Positions 8,594 to 17,669 of a stretch of 50,695 nt of DNA are shown here, piece by piece. Position 1 is the stretch's first letter, and every line of letters starts with the position of its first letter. This stretch comes from Bacteroidales bacterium. Its GTDB lineage: Bacteria > Planctomycetota > Planctomycetia > Gemmatales > Gemmataceae. The translations under genes were made by a program, and so were the position numbers. The notes under the pieces were generated by a model. It made no database searches, was not told the origin of the DNA, and saw only the letters and a list, made by a program, of their open reading frames with translations. Location: NCBI GenBank assembly GCA_026931725.1, contig JAIXLE010000213.1:1-50695 (forward strand). Reading direction: 5' to 3'.

Positions 8594-8992
8594 ATGGATG
8601 CCGAATTGCTCACAACACTCTTTGGCGGTGATCGCTCCTGGTCCTCTCCCTGCGTAGTGATCCTGGATGGCGAGGCCACCGTCAAAACCCCCGGCCCGGA
8701 CACCATCGTCAGCGGGGGGATGAAATCCTACGCCCCCCGCTACTCCACGGGTCGCATTGAAGCGGATACCTGCTGCCTCCTCCGCGCGCAAGGAGCCTTG
8801 TTGATTGTTCAGCAACTGCCCTATAAAGATTCCACCGGCCAAACGGCCGTCAAACAAACCCTCACCATTGTGGACACACGACACATCATTGGTGTCGAAT
8901 TCCCCCACCTGAAAGCACTGGATATTCTGGGTATCCCCCTGCCCCTCATGGCCGAAGGGCATGAATACCGCCCCGGAACACTGGTCGGTTAA
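8594..8992 (+). CDS. Hypothetical protein
   Basis: A 132-residue soluble protein. The ATG at 8594 follows GGGAG at eight bases; an earlier in-frame start adds 12 residues that look untranslated. Segments such as SPCVVILDGEATVKTPG, CCLLRAQGALLIVQQLPYKD and TLTIVDTRHIIGVEFPHL suggest alternating beta strands. There are three cysteines, two of them adjacent (TCCL). I do not recognise the family. It may form a two-gene unit with the preceding gene. Confidence 0.65.
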   Translation: MDAELLTTLFGGDRSWSSPCVVILDGEATVKTPGPDTIVSGGMKSYAPRYSTGRIEADTCCLLRAQGALLIVQQLPYKDSTGQTAVKQTLTIVDTRHIIGVEFPHLKALDILGIPLPLMAEGHEYRPGTLVG

Positions 8993-9599
8993 TCGCCACC
9001 CAATCCGATCGGAGCCAACCGTTTCTCCTCATGAGCGGATCGTGATTTCCTATGAGTTTCCCCGCATTGGGCTTGCCAACCCGGCGACAATTCCGCATCC
9101 TGAACATCCCAGAAGCGTTCCATTGCATACAGTATCCCCAACACGGAAAGATTGGGCCGGAATGTGGTTGATAATCCACAAACTCAAGGATGAAACCGAA
9201 TACGTTCAGGAAAACGGACTAGATTCCATCATTGATGACGATAGAATGCATGAGACGACCAGACGCACAGTATCCTATGACGTTTGGTGTCCCCTTTTCT
9301 CACACGATTTCTGATCGGGTAACCCGGTACGGAATGCGTTGTGTCTCGGCTCTCTGGCTGTGGTCTGTTGGTGAAATTCTTACCGTTTCTCCAATCCCGA
9401 CTGTCCCAGAATGAGTGACCCGAGTGAGTTGCCCAAAATGACTTGTGAATCGTTTCGTAGGAAATGGACCTACCAAGGTCGGAATGGTGCGATCGCATCA
9501 CAGTCAAAATGCGTGCGTTGCGAGTGTGTCGAATCCTGACATCCGATGCCGTTTTTGGTATCTACTATTGCCTGTTTTTCACTTCTTGAGGACGTGATT
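8993..9599. other. Long leader or intergenic region upstream of rho, no gene recognised
   Basis: About 607 bp precede rho. The open frames on both strands look non-coding in composition. Local GC is lower than in neighbouring genes. It could hold a long rho leader, since rho is autoregulated in several bacteria, but I cannot point to a specific structure. Confidence 0.4.
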
Positions 9600-11045
9600 A
9601 TGCCCGACGCCAAGAGCGTCGAAGGGTCGTCACCGCGACCCATGATCCGCAAACGGATCATTCGTAAACCGAGCGAATCGACATCCATCGGGTCGGCTGC
9701 TGCAACCCCAACACCGCCGATGCCCCCCGCCTCGGTCGTACCGGTCGTTTCACCGAGTCCCACACCCGCGGCCAATCGCCCTGGCAGTCGACTCGATGAT
9801 CTGTACCGGATGCCGATGCCAAAATTGTTCCTGCTGGCGGAAAAAGAAGGAATCCGCGAACACACCGGCATGAGCCGCGCTCAGCTGATCGTTGGGATCG
9901 TCCGTCGGCAAATCGAACGGGGTGAAAAAGTCGTCGGCTCCGGCACCCTGGAAGTTCTGCCCGATGGTTATGGTTTCCTCCGCAGTGCCGCCCACAACTA
10001 CCTCGCTAGCCCAGAAGACATTTATGTCTCTCCCAGTCAGATTCGTCGCATGAGCTTGCGAACGGGCCTGGTGGTTGAAGGGCCGATCCGCTTGCCGATC
10101 GAAAATCAGGACAACTTCGCCCTGATGCAGATTGAACTGGTCAATGGCCGACACCCCGAAGAAGGGGCATCCGTCACCAGTTTCGAGGATCTGACCCCGC
10201 TGCACCCCAATCAGCGACTCTCGCTCGAATCCGCGCCCGATGAGATGTCCATGCGGATTGTCGACTTGGTCACGCCAATCGGCAAAGGGCAACGTGGCCT
10301 GATCGTCGCACCGCCCCGCACCGGGAAAACGATTCTGCTCTCGAAGATGGCCAACGCCATCCTCAAAAATCACCCCGAAGCCTACGTCTTCGTTCTCCTG
10401 GTCGATGAACGACCCGAAGAAGTGACGGAAATGCAACGGTTGGTCCAAGGGCCGAACGCTGAAGTCGTCGCCAGTACCTTTGACGAACCGCCAGAAGAAC
10501 ATATCCACGTCAGCGAGATTGTACTCGAAAAAGCCAAACGGATGGTCGAGAACAAAAAGGATGTGGTGATTCTGCTGGACAGTATCACCCGGCTGGCTCG
10601 GGCGCACAACACCGAAGCCCCTGGCGGTGGGAAACTGCTTTCCGGCGGCCTCGATAGCAACGCCATGCAGAAGCCCAAACGCTTCTTCGGGGCGGCCCGC
10701 AACGTCGAGGAAGGCGGCTCGCTGACCATCCTCGCCACGGCACTCATCGACACCGGCAGCCGGATGGACGACGTGATCTTTGAAGAATTCAAAGGCACCG
10801 GCAACAGCGAACTCCACCTCGATCGCCGTCTCGTCGAGAAACGAGTCTACCCCGCGATTGATGTCAACCGCAGCGGCACCCGGAAGGAAGACCTCCTTCT
10901 GCACCCGGAAGAATTGCAGAAGGTCGCCATCCTTCGTCGTGTGCTAGCCGACATGCACGCGGTCGAAGCGATGGAACTGCTCGTCAACCGTGCCCGTAAG
11001 ACCAAGACCAATGCCGAGTTTCTCATCAGCATGAACCTCGGCTAG
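9600..11045 (+). CDS. rho: Transcription termination factor Rho
   Basis: A 481-residue hexameric RNA-dependent helicase that terminates transcription. The ATG at 9600 has GAGG eight bases upstream. After a basic, Pro/Ala-rich N-terminal extension (about residues 10-65) come the Rho N domain ([17 protein letters not shown]), the RNA-binding cold-shock-like domain with LPDGYGFLR (120-128), the Walker A loop APPRTGKT (237-244), the Walker B strand VVILLDS (322-328), and the C-terminal GTGNSEL and [12 protein letters not shown] motifs of the ring. All catalytic motifs are intact. The Pro-rich extension is longer than in E. coli Rho, which is common outside Proteobacteria. Confidence 0.97.
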   Translation: MPDAKSVEGSSPRPMIRKRIIRKPSESTSIGSAAATPTPPMPPASVVPVVSPSPTPAANRPGSRLDDLYRMPMPKLFLLAEKEGIREHTGMSRAQLIVGIVRRQIERGEKVVGSGTLEVLPDGYGFLRSAAHNYLASPEDIYVSPSQIRRMSLRTGLVVEGPIRLPIENQDNFALMQIELVNGRHPEEGASVTSFEDLTPLHPNQRLSLESAPDEMSMRIVDLVTPIGKGQRGLIVAPPRTGKTILLSKMANAILKNHPEAYVFVLLVDERPEEVTEMQRLVQGPNAEVVASTFDEPPEEHIHVSEIVLEKAKRMVENKKDVVILLDSITRLARAHNTEAPGGGKLLSGGLDSNAMQKPKRFFGAARNVEEGGSLTILATALIDTGSRMDDVIFEEFKGTGNSELHLDRRLVEKRVYPAIDVNRSGTRKEDLLLHPEELQKVAILRRVLADMHAVEAMELLVNRARKTKTNAEFLISMNLG

Positions 11046-11065
11046 GTTCGCGTTCCCGATCGTGC

Positions 11066-11104
11066 AACCCTCTGTCCATTCCTACGGGTCATGGGCAGAG
11101 GGTT
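11066..11104 (+). terminator. Stem-loop after rho
   Basis: AACCCTCTGTCC (11066-11077) pairs with GGGCAGAGGGTT (11093-11104), with one G-U pair across the 12-bp stem; the 15-nt loop is followed by TTGTTG. It sits 20 bp after the rho stop and is a likely terminator. It also argues against the in-frame ATG at 11091 as the folP start, because that ATG is inside the stem-loop. Confidence 0.6.
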
Positions 11105-11147
11105 TGTTGCGATTCGGCCCCATGAGCTCCGAAACATCTCTCCGCAC

Positions 11148-12044
11148 ATGCACTGGCTTTGCCGCGAATACCGATTCACGCTTGGGCACCGTCCGCTCGT
11201 CATGGGGATTGTCAACGTCACCCCGGACAGCTTTTCGGATGGTGGCCAATTCTTTGATCCTGATGCAGCAATCGCTCATGGATTGCAACTCGTGGCCGAT
11301 GGAGCCGACATCCTCGACGTTGGCGGCGAATCCACCCGGCCCGGTTCCCAGCCTGTTCCCGCAGTCGACGAACTGGCCCGCGTGCTGCCCGTCGTCCGGG
11401 AGTTGGCCAAACGCACCCAGATTCCCATTTCCGTCGACACCACCAAGGCATCGGTGGCGCGGGCCTGCCTGGATGCCGGAGCCGTCATCGTCAACGACAT
11501 CACAGGTTTGACCGGCGACCCCGCGATGCCGGCTCTCTGCGCGAAAACGGGAGCCGGGGTTGTCATCATGCACATGCAAGGAACACCGCAAACGATGCAG
11601 GTGGACCCACGCTATGACGATGTCACCACATCCGTTCGGGACTTCCTCAGCGATCGTATTGCCAAACTCTGCGATGCCGGGATTCCCCTGGAGGCACTGA
11701 CCGTGGACCCCGGTATCGGATTTGGGAAAACGATGCCGCACAATCTGCAACTGTTGGCGCATCTCGCGGAGTTGCGTTCTCTCGGTCGGCCAATCGTTCT
11801 CGGAGTATCTCGGAAAGGGGTGATCGGCACCATTATCAACCGCGAACGCGGCGATCGGCTGGCGGGTTCCCTGGCGGTGGCCTGTTTCGCCACGGCCACG
11901 CACGGGGCGGACATTTGGCGTGTCCACGATGTTGCCGCCCACCGGGACGCGGCACGATTGTACGAAGCCATCCGCGATCAGGCCGAGTCTCGGAATGAAC
12001 CCAAGCCCCGCGACAGCGTTGACACAAAGGCCGCCACGGTCTGA
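11148..12044 (+). CDS. folP: Dihydropteroate synthase
   Basis: A 298-residue protein from the ATG at 11148. This start is chosen because the earlier candidate lies in the rho terminator and because homologues begin shortly before the first strand; no clear SD is seen. It condenses 6-hydroxymethyl-dihydropterin diphosphate with p-aminobenzoate in folate synthesis and is the sulfonamide target. Signature motifs are complete: NVTPDSFSDGG (23-33), DVGGESTRPG (57-66), SVDT (95-98), VND (115-117), PGIGFGK (188-194) and GVSRKG (219-224). The C-terminal tail after DAARLYEAI is charged and variable. Confidence 0.95.
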   Translation: MHWLCREYRFTLGHRPLVMGIVNVTPDSFSDGGQFFDPDAAIAHGLQLVADGADILDVGGESTRPGSQPVPAVDELARVLPVVRELAKRTQIPISVDTTKASVARACLDAGAVIVNDITGLTGDPAMPALCAKTGAGVVIMHMQGTPQTMQVDPRYDDVTTSVRDFLSDRIAKLCDAGIPLEALTVDPGIGFGKTMPHNLQLLAHLAELRSLGRPIVLGVSRKGVIGTIINRERGDRLAGSLAVACFATATHGADIWRVHDVAAHRDAARLYEAIRDQAESRNEPKPRDSVDTKAATV

Positions 12045-12158
12045 CTCCTCACGGTTCCTTTCCGGGGGTGAACTCGATATGTTGGTGAGGAGATCGCCGC
12101 GGTTGCCCCGTGGCTGGTCGTGACCCGTAGACTTGTTCTTCCTGCCAATTGAGTTGTC

Positions 12159-13196
12159 ATGTCGCATCCTGTCGCTGCTCATTCTTCATCTCCCCATTTG
12201 CTGATTCGGGCCGCACGGGGGGAGGTTGTGGAACGTCCGCCGGTCTGGGCCATGCGGCAAGCGGGCCGCTGGGATCCGGGGTTCAACGCCGTGCGAGCCG
12301 GTTTGCCGTTCTTTGAGTTCTCCGAGAACGTGGAACGCGCCACCTTGGGGACACTCTGCCCCAAGCGGTACGGTGTGGATGCGATCATCCTCTTCTACGA
12401 CATCACCACGCTGCCGCTGGCGATGGGCTTGCCGTTTGAATTGGTGAAAGACACCGGCCCCACCCCCGATCGACCGATTCAGACACGCGAGGACTTGAAG
12501 CGGCTCACGGCGGAACCGCACCCCGATACCTACGCTCACATTCGGCAACTGCTCAAGCGGGTTCGGGAAGAATTACGCGGGGAGTTGCCGGTGTTCGTCT
12601 TCGCAGGTTCACCCTTCACTGTCGCGGCGTACTGCATCGGCACCGGCAAACACATGGATGCCACCCGCCGATTCGCAGCGGAAAACCCGCTGGTTTGGGA
12701 AGAATTGCTCGAAAAGCTGTCTGTGGCTACCGGCGGTTTCCTGAACACGCTCATCGCGGATGGGGCCGACATTTATCAACTGTTCGACTCCTGGGCCGGG
12801 ATGCTGACCGAGGCCGAGTACGACCGCTGGGCGCAACCGTACCACGAAACCATCTTCCGCACCGCGACCGGAGTGCCCCGCGTTCTCTTCGTGAAGGAAT
12901 GCCCGTACCTGGAACGCATGACCCGTACCGGGGCGGAGGTGATTAGCCTGGGCACCAGTCACAATCTCGCCGCGGCTCGGCAAGCGTACCCGCATCTCGT
13001 TTTCCAGGGGAATGTGGATGAAACCATCCTCCGAACGGGCACCCCGGACGCGGTGGAAGCCGAGGTCCGCCGTTGCCTGCGTGAGGGCGGCGGTCAACGG
13101 CACATCGTGAACCTCAATCACGGTGTCGGCAAGGAGACACCCGTAGCGAATTTTGAGGCTTACATTCGCACCGTGAAACAGGGGTTGGGTGCGTAA
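12159..13196 (+). CDS. hemE: Uroporphyrinogen decarboxylase
   Basis: A 345-residue enzyme that removes four acetate carboxyls from uroporphyrinogen III to give coproporphyrinogen III in heme synthesis. The family motif PPVWAMRQAGRW is at 27-38 (usually ending GRY). The catalytic Asp is in FYDITTLPLAMG (Asp81). VFQGNVDETIL, close to the usual LQGNLDP, and the C-terminal HIVNLNHGVGKETP are present. It is convergent with the SPFH gene, with a 29-bp gap, and 114 bp from folP on the same strand. W in place of Y in the GRY signature is a minor oddity. Confidence 0.95.
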   Translation: MSHPVAAHSSSPHLLIRAARGEVVERPPVWAMRQAGRWDPGFNAVRAGLPFFEFSENVERATLGTLCPKRYGVDAIILFYDITTLPLAMGLPFELVKDTGPTPDRPIQTREDLKRLTAEPHPDTYAHIRQLLKRVREELRGELPVFVFAGSPFTVAAYCIGTGKHMDATRRFAAENPLVWEELLEKLSVATGGFLNTLIADGADIYQLFDSWAGMLTEAEYDRWAQPYHETIFRTATGVPRVLFVKECPYLERMTRTGAEVISLGTSHNLAAARQAYPHLVFQGNVDETILRTGTPDAVEAEVRRCLREGGGQRHIVNLNHGVGKETPVANFEAYIRTVKQGLGA

Positions 13197-13225
13197 AGCC
13201 GTTGGCCCCTGCCCGGTCTTCCCGG

Positions 13226-14095
13226 TTATTTTTCCGGTTCCTCGACAAAGTCGGGCTTCCGGTTGAAGTCCAGGTACAGTCGAGCGTTGGCGTTGCGGGC
13301 CAGTTCGCGTAGCGTGGCGAGTTCTTCCAGGCGGAGCAAGGCGGGGTGCTGGTCATACGCATCGGCTTTGGCGCTACGTTCTTCCAGCGTCTGGATTTCC
13401 GCCTGAGCCACCAGACGTTGCGCGGCCACCCGAGTTTCCGCCTGGAGTCGCGCGGTTTCGGCTTCTGACTGTGCCTGGAGACGCTGGCTTTCGGCCTTGG
13501 TCTGTGCTTCGATGCGCTGCACCTCGGCTTTGGTCCGCGCTTCGACGAGTTGGGCCTCGCTCGTGCGCTCGGCGGCCAGTACCCGATTCATGATTTCTTG
13601 CAGATTCCCAGGGAAAACCAGATCCTTCACATCCGCACGCCCAATGGCCACTCCATAACTCGCCGCGGATTCCTTGACATCGCGGAGAATCTCTTCACTG
13701 AGCCGGTGCCGGTTCGTCAAAATTTCTTCCAGCTTCATGGATGCGAGCGACCGCCGGGCCGCCAGTTGGACATCGCTGTACAATCGGTCTTCATAATTCG
13801 CCACCGCGTGAACAGCCGCTTGGGCATCGACCACGGCGAACTGCACTAAAATACTCACCCGAATGGCCACCTTGTCAGCGGTCAGGATTTCCTGGCCTTT
13901 GATGGTCAAGTCACGCGCCCGCATATCCACGAGAATCACTTCGCACTGTGGCTGACGACGGAACCAGGAAAACCCCTGGCCCGGTTTGGGCAGAGGGAAT
14001 TGGTATCGACCCGCTCCGAGTACCTGGATCAACACCCCGTCTTCGTAGTACAACCCCCGATGCGTGTCTTTGATAATGACTTCTTGCAGGGACAC
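13226..14095 (-). CDS. SPFH/Band 7 domain protein (slipin-like)
   Basis: A 289-residue protein. The GTG start at 14095 has GGGAG six bases upstream. The Band 7 domain runs from about residues 15 to 175 (RGLYYEDGVLIQVLGAGRY, then VDMRARDLTIKGQEILTADK and LEEILTNRHRLSEEILRDV in part). A long Glu/Ala/Gln-rich coiled coil follows (about 175-245, with repeats such as EAQTKAESQRLQAQSEAE), which in SPFH proteins mediates oligomerisation. No N-terminal membrane helix is seen, unlike stomatins, so it may be a peripheral or cytoplasmic scaffold. A small ORF ends three bases before this start in the same frame. Confidence 0.85.
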   Translation of the reverse strand: MSLQEVIIKDTHRGLYYEDGVLIQVLGAGRYQFPLPKPGQGFSWFRRQPQCEVILVDMRARDLTIKGQEILTADKVAIRVSILVQFAVVDAQAAVHAVANYEDRLYSDVQLAARRSLASMKLEEILTNRHRLSEEILRDVKESAASYGVAIGRADVKDLVFPGNLQEIMNRVLAAERTSEAQLVEARTKAEVQRIEAQTKAESQRLQAQSEAETARLQAETRVAAQRLVAQAEIQTLEERSAKADAYDQHPALLRLEELATLRELARNANARLYLDFNRKPDFVEEPEK

Positions 14096-14098
14096 ATT

Positions 14099-14227
14099 CT
14101 ACTCCCGATACATTTGATAAAGGAGTGGCCCCGAAGTCTGGTCGAGTCGGAGGATCTGCAGTAACAGATTTGGCAAATCTGAGCCACGCGCACCTGAATC
14201 AGGTGTGGCAGTTACCATAGTCTGCAT
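14099..14227 (-). CDS. Possible small leader ORF coupled to the SPFH gene
   Basis: A 42-codon frame beginning ATG-CAG-ACT-ATG and ending TAG at 14101-14099, one codon before the GTG of the SPFH gene and in the same frame. AGGAG stands before it; spacing favours the second ATG at 14218, giving 39 residues. The SPFH SD (GGGAG) lies inside its last codons, suggesting translational coupling. The C-terminal half (LPNLLLQILRLDQ) could be an amphipathic helix. Alternatively the TAG is a nonsense mutation that split an N-terminal extension from the SPFH protein. I do not recognise the peptide. Confidence 0.35.
   Translation of the reverse strand: MQTMVTATPDSGARGSDLPNLLLQILRLDQTSGPLLYQMYRE
14165..14181. 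repeat. 17-bp near-perfect palindrome
   Basis: CAGATTTG-G-CAAATCTG lies within the small ORF upstream of the SPFH gene, about 70-86 bp before its GTG. It could be an operator for a dimeric regulator. No second copy was noticed in the window. Confidence 0.35.
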
Positions 14228-14486
14228 TTCTCCTGACCGGCTGGGGCCACCCATTCCCATAGACGATGCCCATTCCCTAAAGTTCGCATAATCTGGGAAT
14301 TTCCACGAAAACCGTGACCCATCTCGACGGCGGACCCGATTGTCACTGATCAGATTGTCGGAAATGCCATCTGTGAAGAAAGGGAACCCGTGATCCGTGA
14401 AACAGCTATAATCACGGGAGTAACTTCACGATTCGCACCCGGATCGCGTGTGTGTATTCTCGTTCCGGTTCGTCCAACTGTAATTG

Positions 14487-15212
14487 ATGCTTATGCGTAC
14501 TCTGGCCATTGGCGACATTCACGGCTGCTCGGTGGCTTTGGATGCACTGCTTCAGGTTGTACAACCCGCTCCCCAGGATCAGCTCATCTTCCTTGGCGAC
14601 TATGTGGATCGAGGGCCGGATACGAAAGGGGTTCTCGATCGACTCCTCGGCTTGCGTGTCTCTCATCCGCGGACGATTTTTCTGCGGGGCAACCATGAGA
14701 TTATGATGAATCATGCACGCCAGAATCGCGGCCTGCGAGCCGATTGGCTCTCGGTCGGCGGGGATCGTGCCTTGATGTCGTACTCGGCAGATGGTTCCCC
14801 AGCCGGTTTTGATGAAGTGCCACATGAACACTGGGAATTCCTTACCACAGGGTTGCGGGATTGGTATGAAACTCCCTCACACATTTTCGTTCATGCGAAT
14901 CTCGATGCCGATTTACCGTTAGAAGAACAGTTCGAGGATATGCTCTTCTGGACGTTTCTTTCCGGGCCGATCCGCCATGTTTCCGGTAAAACCGTGATCG
15001 TCGGCCATTCCAGCGTTCCGGGGGGCCGACCACGCGATCATGGTTGTACGGTGTGTATCGACACCGGCGTGTACAAATCGGGTTGGCTCACCTGCCTGGA
15101 TGTGAACACGGATCGCTACTGGCAAGCCAACCAAATTGGTGAGACCCGCACAGGCCGTCTGCATGAGCATGGAACCGACACCGACACCGCGTATCCGCCT
15201 GGACCGTCATGA
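14487..15212 (+). CDS. Metallophosphoesterase, PPP-family Ser/Thr phosphatase type
   Basis: A 241-residue cytoplasmic phosphatase. The metal-site motifs of the PPP family are complete: GDIHG (9-13), GDYVDRG (37-43), GNHE (68-71), FVHANL, and GHSS. The size and motif spacing fit the bacterial PrpA/PrpE/ApaH-related group, which dephosphorylates phosphoproteins or diadenosine polyphosphates; substrate cannot be told from sequence. An ATG two codons later (14493) is an alternative start. The 3' end overlaps the start of the transporter gene by about 50 bp in another frame, so the two are translationally linked. Confidence 0.85.
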   Translation: MLMRTLAIGDIHGCSVALDALLQVVQPAPQDQLIFLGDYVDRGPDTKGVLDRLLGLRVSHPRTIFLRGNHEIMMNHARQNRGLRADWLSVGGDRALMSYSADGSPAGFDEVPHEHWEFLTTGLRDWYETPSHIFVHANLDADLPLEEQFEDMLFWTFLSGPIRHVSGKTVIVGHSSVPGGRPRDHGCTVCIDTGVYKSGWLTCLDVNTDRYWQANQIGETRTGRLHEHGTDTDTAYPPGPS

Positions 15213-16416
15213 ACTGGCCGGCAGTTTTGGCGACATCGGAACCGATCTTCCCTTACTCGTCGGCATGATTATGGCGGCCGGGTTGCATGCGCCGGGCGTG
15301 TTTGTCGTCTTCGGTGTGATGCAAATTCTGACGGGGTGGATTTATGGCTTGCCAATGCCGGTCCAACCGTTGAAGGGGATGGCCGCTCTCGTCATCGCGG
15401 GGAAAATCGCTGGCGATGTGCTGTTCGGCGCGGGGTTGGCCATCGGGTTGATTATGTTCCTCTTGGCGGTCACGGGGTCGCTCGACCGGCTGGACCGACT
15501 CGTGCCCCGATGCGTGATTCGCGGGATTCAGTTTGGCTTGGGCCTCACGCTCGCCACGATTGCGTTGAAAACCTATGTCCCATCTCAGGGCACGGCTGGG
15601 TTCATCGTGGCGGGTGCGGGGTTCGCGGCCCTGGTGATACTCGCGGGCAATCGCCGTGTGCCCGGTGGGCTGGTCCTGATCCTGATCGGCGCGGTGTACG
15701 CCCTCACGTTCCGCGTTCACCCCACGGTACTCGTCGAGGGGATCGGATTCGGACTCCCCACGTTTCATGCACCGACTTCAGACAACATCGTGACGGGTTT
15801 TTGGCTGCTGGTCATCCCGCAATTGCCACTCTCCCTGGCGAACTCCGTCATTGCGACCAAGCAAACCGTGGCCGATCTTTTTCCCCAACGGTCGATTTCA
15901 GTGAAGAAGATCGGCATGACCTATGGCGTGGTGAATCTTCTGGCCCCCTGGTTCGGCGGTGTACCGATCTGTCATGGCAGTGGTGGGTTGGCCGGACATC
16001 ATGCTTTCGGTGGACGGACGGGCGGTTCGGTGGTGATTTATGGGACGGTGTACCTCGTCATCGGCCTGTTCTTCGGTGAGACATTGTCGCAGGTACTGGA
16101 AGTGTTCCCGTTACCTGTCCTCGGCATTGTCCTGGCGTATGAGGCACTCGCCCTGATGCGGTTGATCGCCGATCAGGCCGCGGATCGGCGAACGATGACG
16201 ATTGCGCTGGTTGTCGCCCTCGCGGCGTATGGTTTGCCGCAGGGCTATGTGGTGGGGTTGAGCATCGGATTGCTGCTGTTTTATTTTCCGAATTTTTTGA
16301 AATTGATTGAAGTTTCGCCAACTCCCGCGCAAACCGTCTCCCCGGCAGTCGTTCCCTTGGTGCAAGCACCGGCCTCACCTTCCACTCCGGCCGATGTCAC
16401 CAAGAAGGACACTTAG
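15163..16416 (+). CDS. MOT1-family molybdate/sulfate transporter
   Basis: A 417-residue inner-membrane protein with about 10-12 hydrophobic segments. It carries the two MOT1 signatures: SFGDIGTDLP (21-30) with downstream MPVQPLKGMAA (65-75), and the later PICHGSGGLAGHHAFGGRTG motif. Known relatives import molybdate or sulfate. The chosen ATG at 15163 lies inside the phosphatase gene; ATG 15169 is also possible. No molybdenum-cofactor or sulfur genes are adjacent, but a sulfate-binding-protein homologue is encoded at 49 kb. The stop codon overlaps the SD of the next gene. Confidence 0.85.
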   Translation: MSMEPTPTPRIRLDRHELAGSFGDIGTDLPLLVGMIMAAGLHAPGVFVVFGVMQILTGWIYGLPMPVQPLKGMAALVIAGKIAGDVLFGAGLAIGLIMFLLAVTGSLDRLDRLVPRCVIRGIQFGLGLTLATIALKTYVPSQGTAGFIVAGAGFAALVILAGNRRVPGGLVLILIGAVYALTFRVHPTVLVEGIGFGLPTFHAPTSDNIVTGFWLLVIPQLPLSLANSVIATKQTVADLFPQRSISVKKIGMTYGVVNLLAPWFGGVPICHGSGGLAGHHAFGGRTGGSVVIYGTVYLVIGLFFGETLSQVLEVFPLPVLGIVLAYEALALMRLIADQAADRRTMTIALVVALAAYGLPQGYVVGLSIGLLLFYFPNFLKLIEVSPTPAQTVSPAVVPLVQAPASPSTPADVTKKDT

Positions 16417-16427
16417 GAGGCTTGAAC

Positions 16428-16769
16428 ATGAAAGCGTTTCTTTTTGCCGCCGTTTTGGCCACAATCACAATGTTCGGTTTCAGCGGCACCGCATCAGCGG
16501 GTGACTATCATCATGGCCATGGCTACGGACATGGCCATGGCTACGGACATGGACATGGTTACGGACATGGACATGGTTACGGACATGGACATGGCTACGG
16601 ACATGGACATGGCTACGGACATGGACATGGTTACGGTTCGGGTTGGTATGCCCCTGGCTACGGTGGCTATCCGGGCGGGCGGGTGATCGTCCCCGGATAT
16701 GGTGTCCCCGGTTACGGAGGGGGTTGGGGGCGTCCTGGTGTCTCATTCGGCTTCAGTGTCGTGCGCTAA
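16428..16769 (+). CDS. Secreted Gly-His-Tyr repeat protein
   Basis: A 113-residue protein. AGGAGG at 16415-16420 overlaps the transporter stop and lies seven bases before the ATG, so the two genes are coupled. A clear signal peptide ends in GTASA before GDYHH. The mature part contains about eight tandem GHGHGY-type units (roughly residues 28-75), then Gly/Tyr/Pro-rich sequence. The many histidines suggest divalent metal binding (inference), and the tandem DNA makes length variation between strains likely. A second in-frame translation of the repeat (Met-Asp-rich) is a shadow. Confidence 0.8.
   Translation: MKAFLFAAVLATITMFGFSGTASAGDYHHGHGYGHGHGYGHGHGYGHGHGYGHGHGYGHGHGYGHGHGYGSGWYAPGYGGYPGGRVIVPGYGVPGYGGGWGRPGVSFGFSVVR
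16511..16634 (+). repeat. Tandem 18-bp-type coding repeat
   Basis: Units of the form GGCCATGGCTACGGACAT and GGACATGGTTACGGACAT are repeated about seven times with a period of 18 bp. They encode the GHGHGY array. The low divergence between units points to recent slippage-driven expansion. Confidence 0.8.
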
Positions 16770-16788
16770 TGCTGGCGGTGGCCAGCAT
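16769..16788. terminator. Hairpin between convergent genes
   Basis: ATGCTGGC-GGTG-GCCAGCAT is a perfect 8-bp stem with a 4-nt loop immediately after the stop of the Gly-His-Tyr gene and 20 bp before the end of the convergent glycerophosphodiesterase gene. It lacks a T tract; it is plausibly a shared bidirectional transcript end. Confidence 0.45.
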
Positions 16789-16807
16789 CCCCTCCCGTTG
16801 GTCGGCT

Positions 16808-17617
16808 TCACGGTTTTTGCCGACTCAGACGAAAATGATGGGCCATTGTGAGCGGGAAGTCCGTGAGGATTCCATCGACTTCCTGCTCTTGCATTTGTCG
16901 CCAGTTGCCGGGTTGGTTCTCACTGATGAACTTTCCCGCGATGAACACCCGCTTTTTCACTTGCCGAATCGCTTGCATCTGCTCCGCGTTCGGCAGGAAC
17001 CGCAAGTAGACCCAATCCGCATCGGCTGCCAGAGCGTGTGCAAACTCGCCGGAGTTGTTGGCGAGCGCCGCCGTGATCGCTTGGTGTGATGCGGATTTGA
17101 GCTGTTTGCGTACGGCGGGGCTGGAAATGGTCGTGCCGATAAACAGCAACCGATGCAGTACGCGATACTTTTCCGCCAGTTGCACCACGTCCTGTTCCAC
17201 CCCAGCCGCTTTCAGATCCACGGTAATGAGAACATCATAATCCCGATACTCGGCAATGAGCTTCAGAACTTCGTCGATGGTCGGAATCTTCTCACCGGCG
17301 AATTTCTGATCAAACCGACTCCCGGCATCCAGTTGTCGCAATTGCTCCAGGGTCATGTCCGCGACTCGGCCTTGTCCGTTGGTCGTGCGGTTCACGGAAT
17401 CATCGTGAATGCAAACCAATGTGCCATCTTTCGACCGGGTGACATCAAACTCGAACCCGATACGCAGATTCAAACAGGCGCGGAACCCGGCCAACGTGTT
17501 TTCAGGAGCATGATGCAGTAGACCCCGATGCCCCACAACGTAGGGGGTCCGCGGGTCCGCTGCGTGCAGGGGAACACTCATCATGATGACCACAAACCCA
17601 ATCCACAACCGGAACAT
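16808..17617 (-). CDS. Secreted glycerophosphodiester phosphodiesterase
   Basis: A 269-residue protein. The ATG at 17617 (GGAG at six bases) puts a signal peptide at the N-terminus: MFRLWIGFVVIMMSVPLHAA. The GDPD barrel follows with the catalytic HRG (His30-Arg31), Glu39 in PENT, Glu56/Asp58 in FEFDV and HDD at 71-73. It hydrolyses glycerophosphodiesters to glycerol-3-phosphate and an alcohol, here in the periplasm. The N-terminal extension of a longer frame is Arg-rich and without an SD, so it was rejected. The next gene upstream on this strand ends 53 bp away. Confidence 0.92.
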   Translation of the reverse strand: MFRLWIGFVVIMMSVPLHAADPRTPYVVGHRGLLHHAPENTLAGFRACLNLRIGFEFDVTRSKDGTLVCIHDDSVNRTTNGQGRVADMTLEQLRQLDAGSRFDQKFAGEKIPTIDEVLKLIAEYRDYDVLITVDLKAAGVEQDVVQLAEKYRVLHRLLFIGTTISSPAVRKQLKSASHQAITAALANNSGEFAHALAADADWVYLRFLPNAEQMQAIRQVKKRVFIAGKFISENQPGNWRQMQEQEVDGILTDFPLTMAHHFRLSRQKP

Positions 17618-17669
17618 GATGCACTCCACGCGGGGGGGTGAGTCGGACTGCCCGACCGGTGTGATGGTC

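Noticed and set aside
8961-9507. Open frames upstream of rho as small genes
   Set aside because: No SD, odd composition, overlapping on both strands and no recognisable domain.
9750-10904. 384-codon minus-strand frame opposite rho
   Set aside because: It is a shadow of the highly biased rho coding sequence; rho itself is unambiguous.
14099-14101. TAG before the SPFH gene as another recoded codon
   Set aside because: It is UAG, not UGA. The SPFH gene has its own SD and GTG start, so a leader ORF or a nonsense mutation is simpler.
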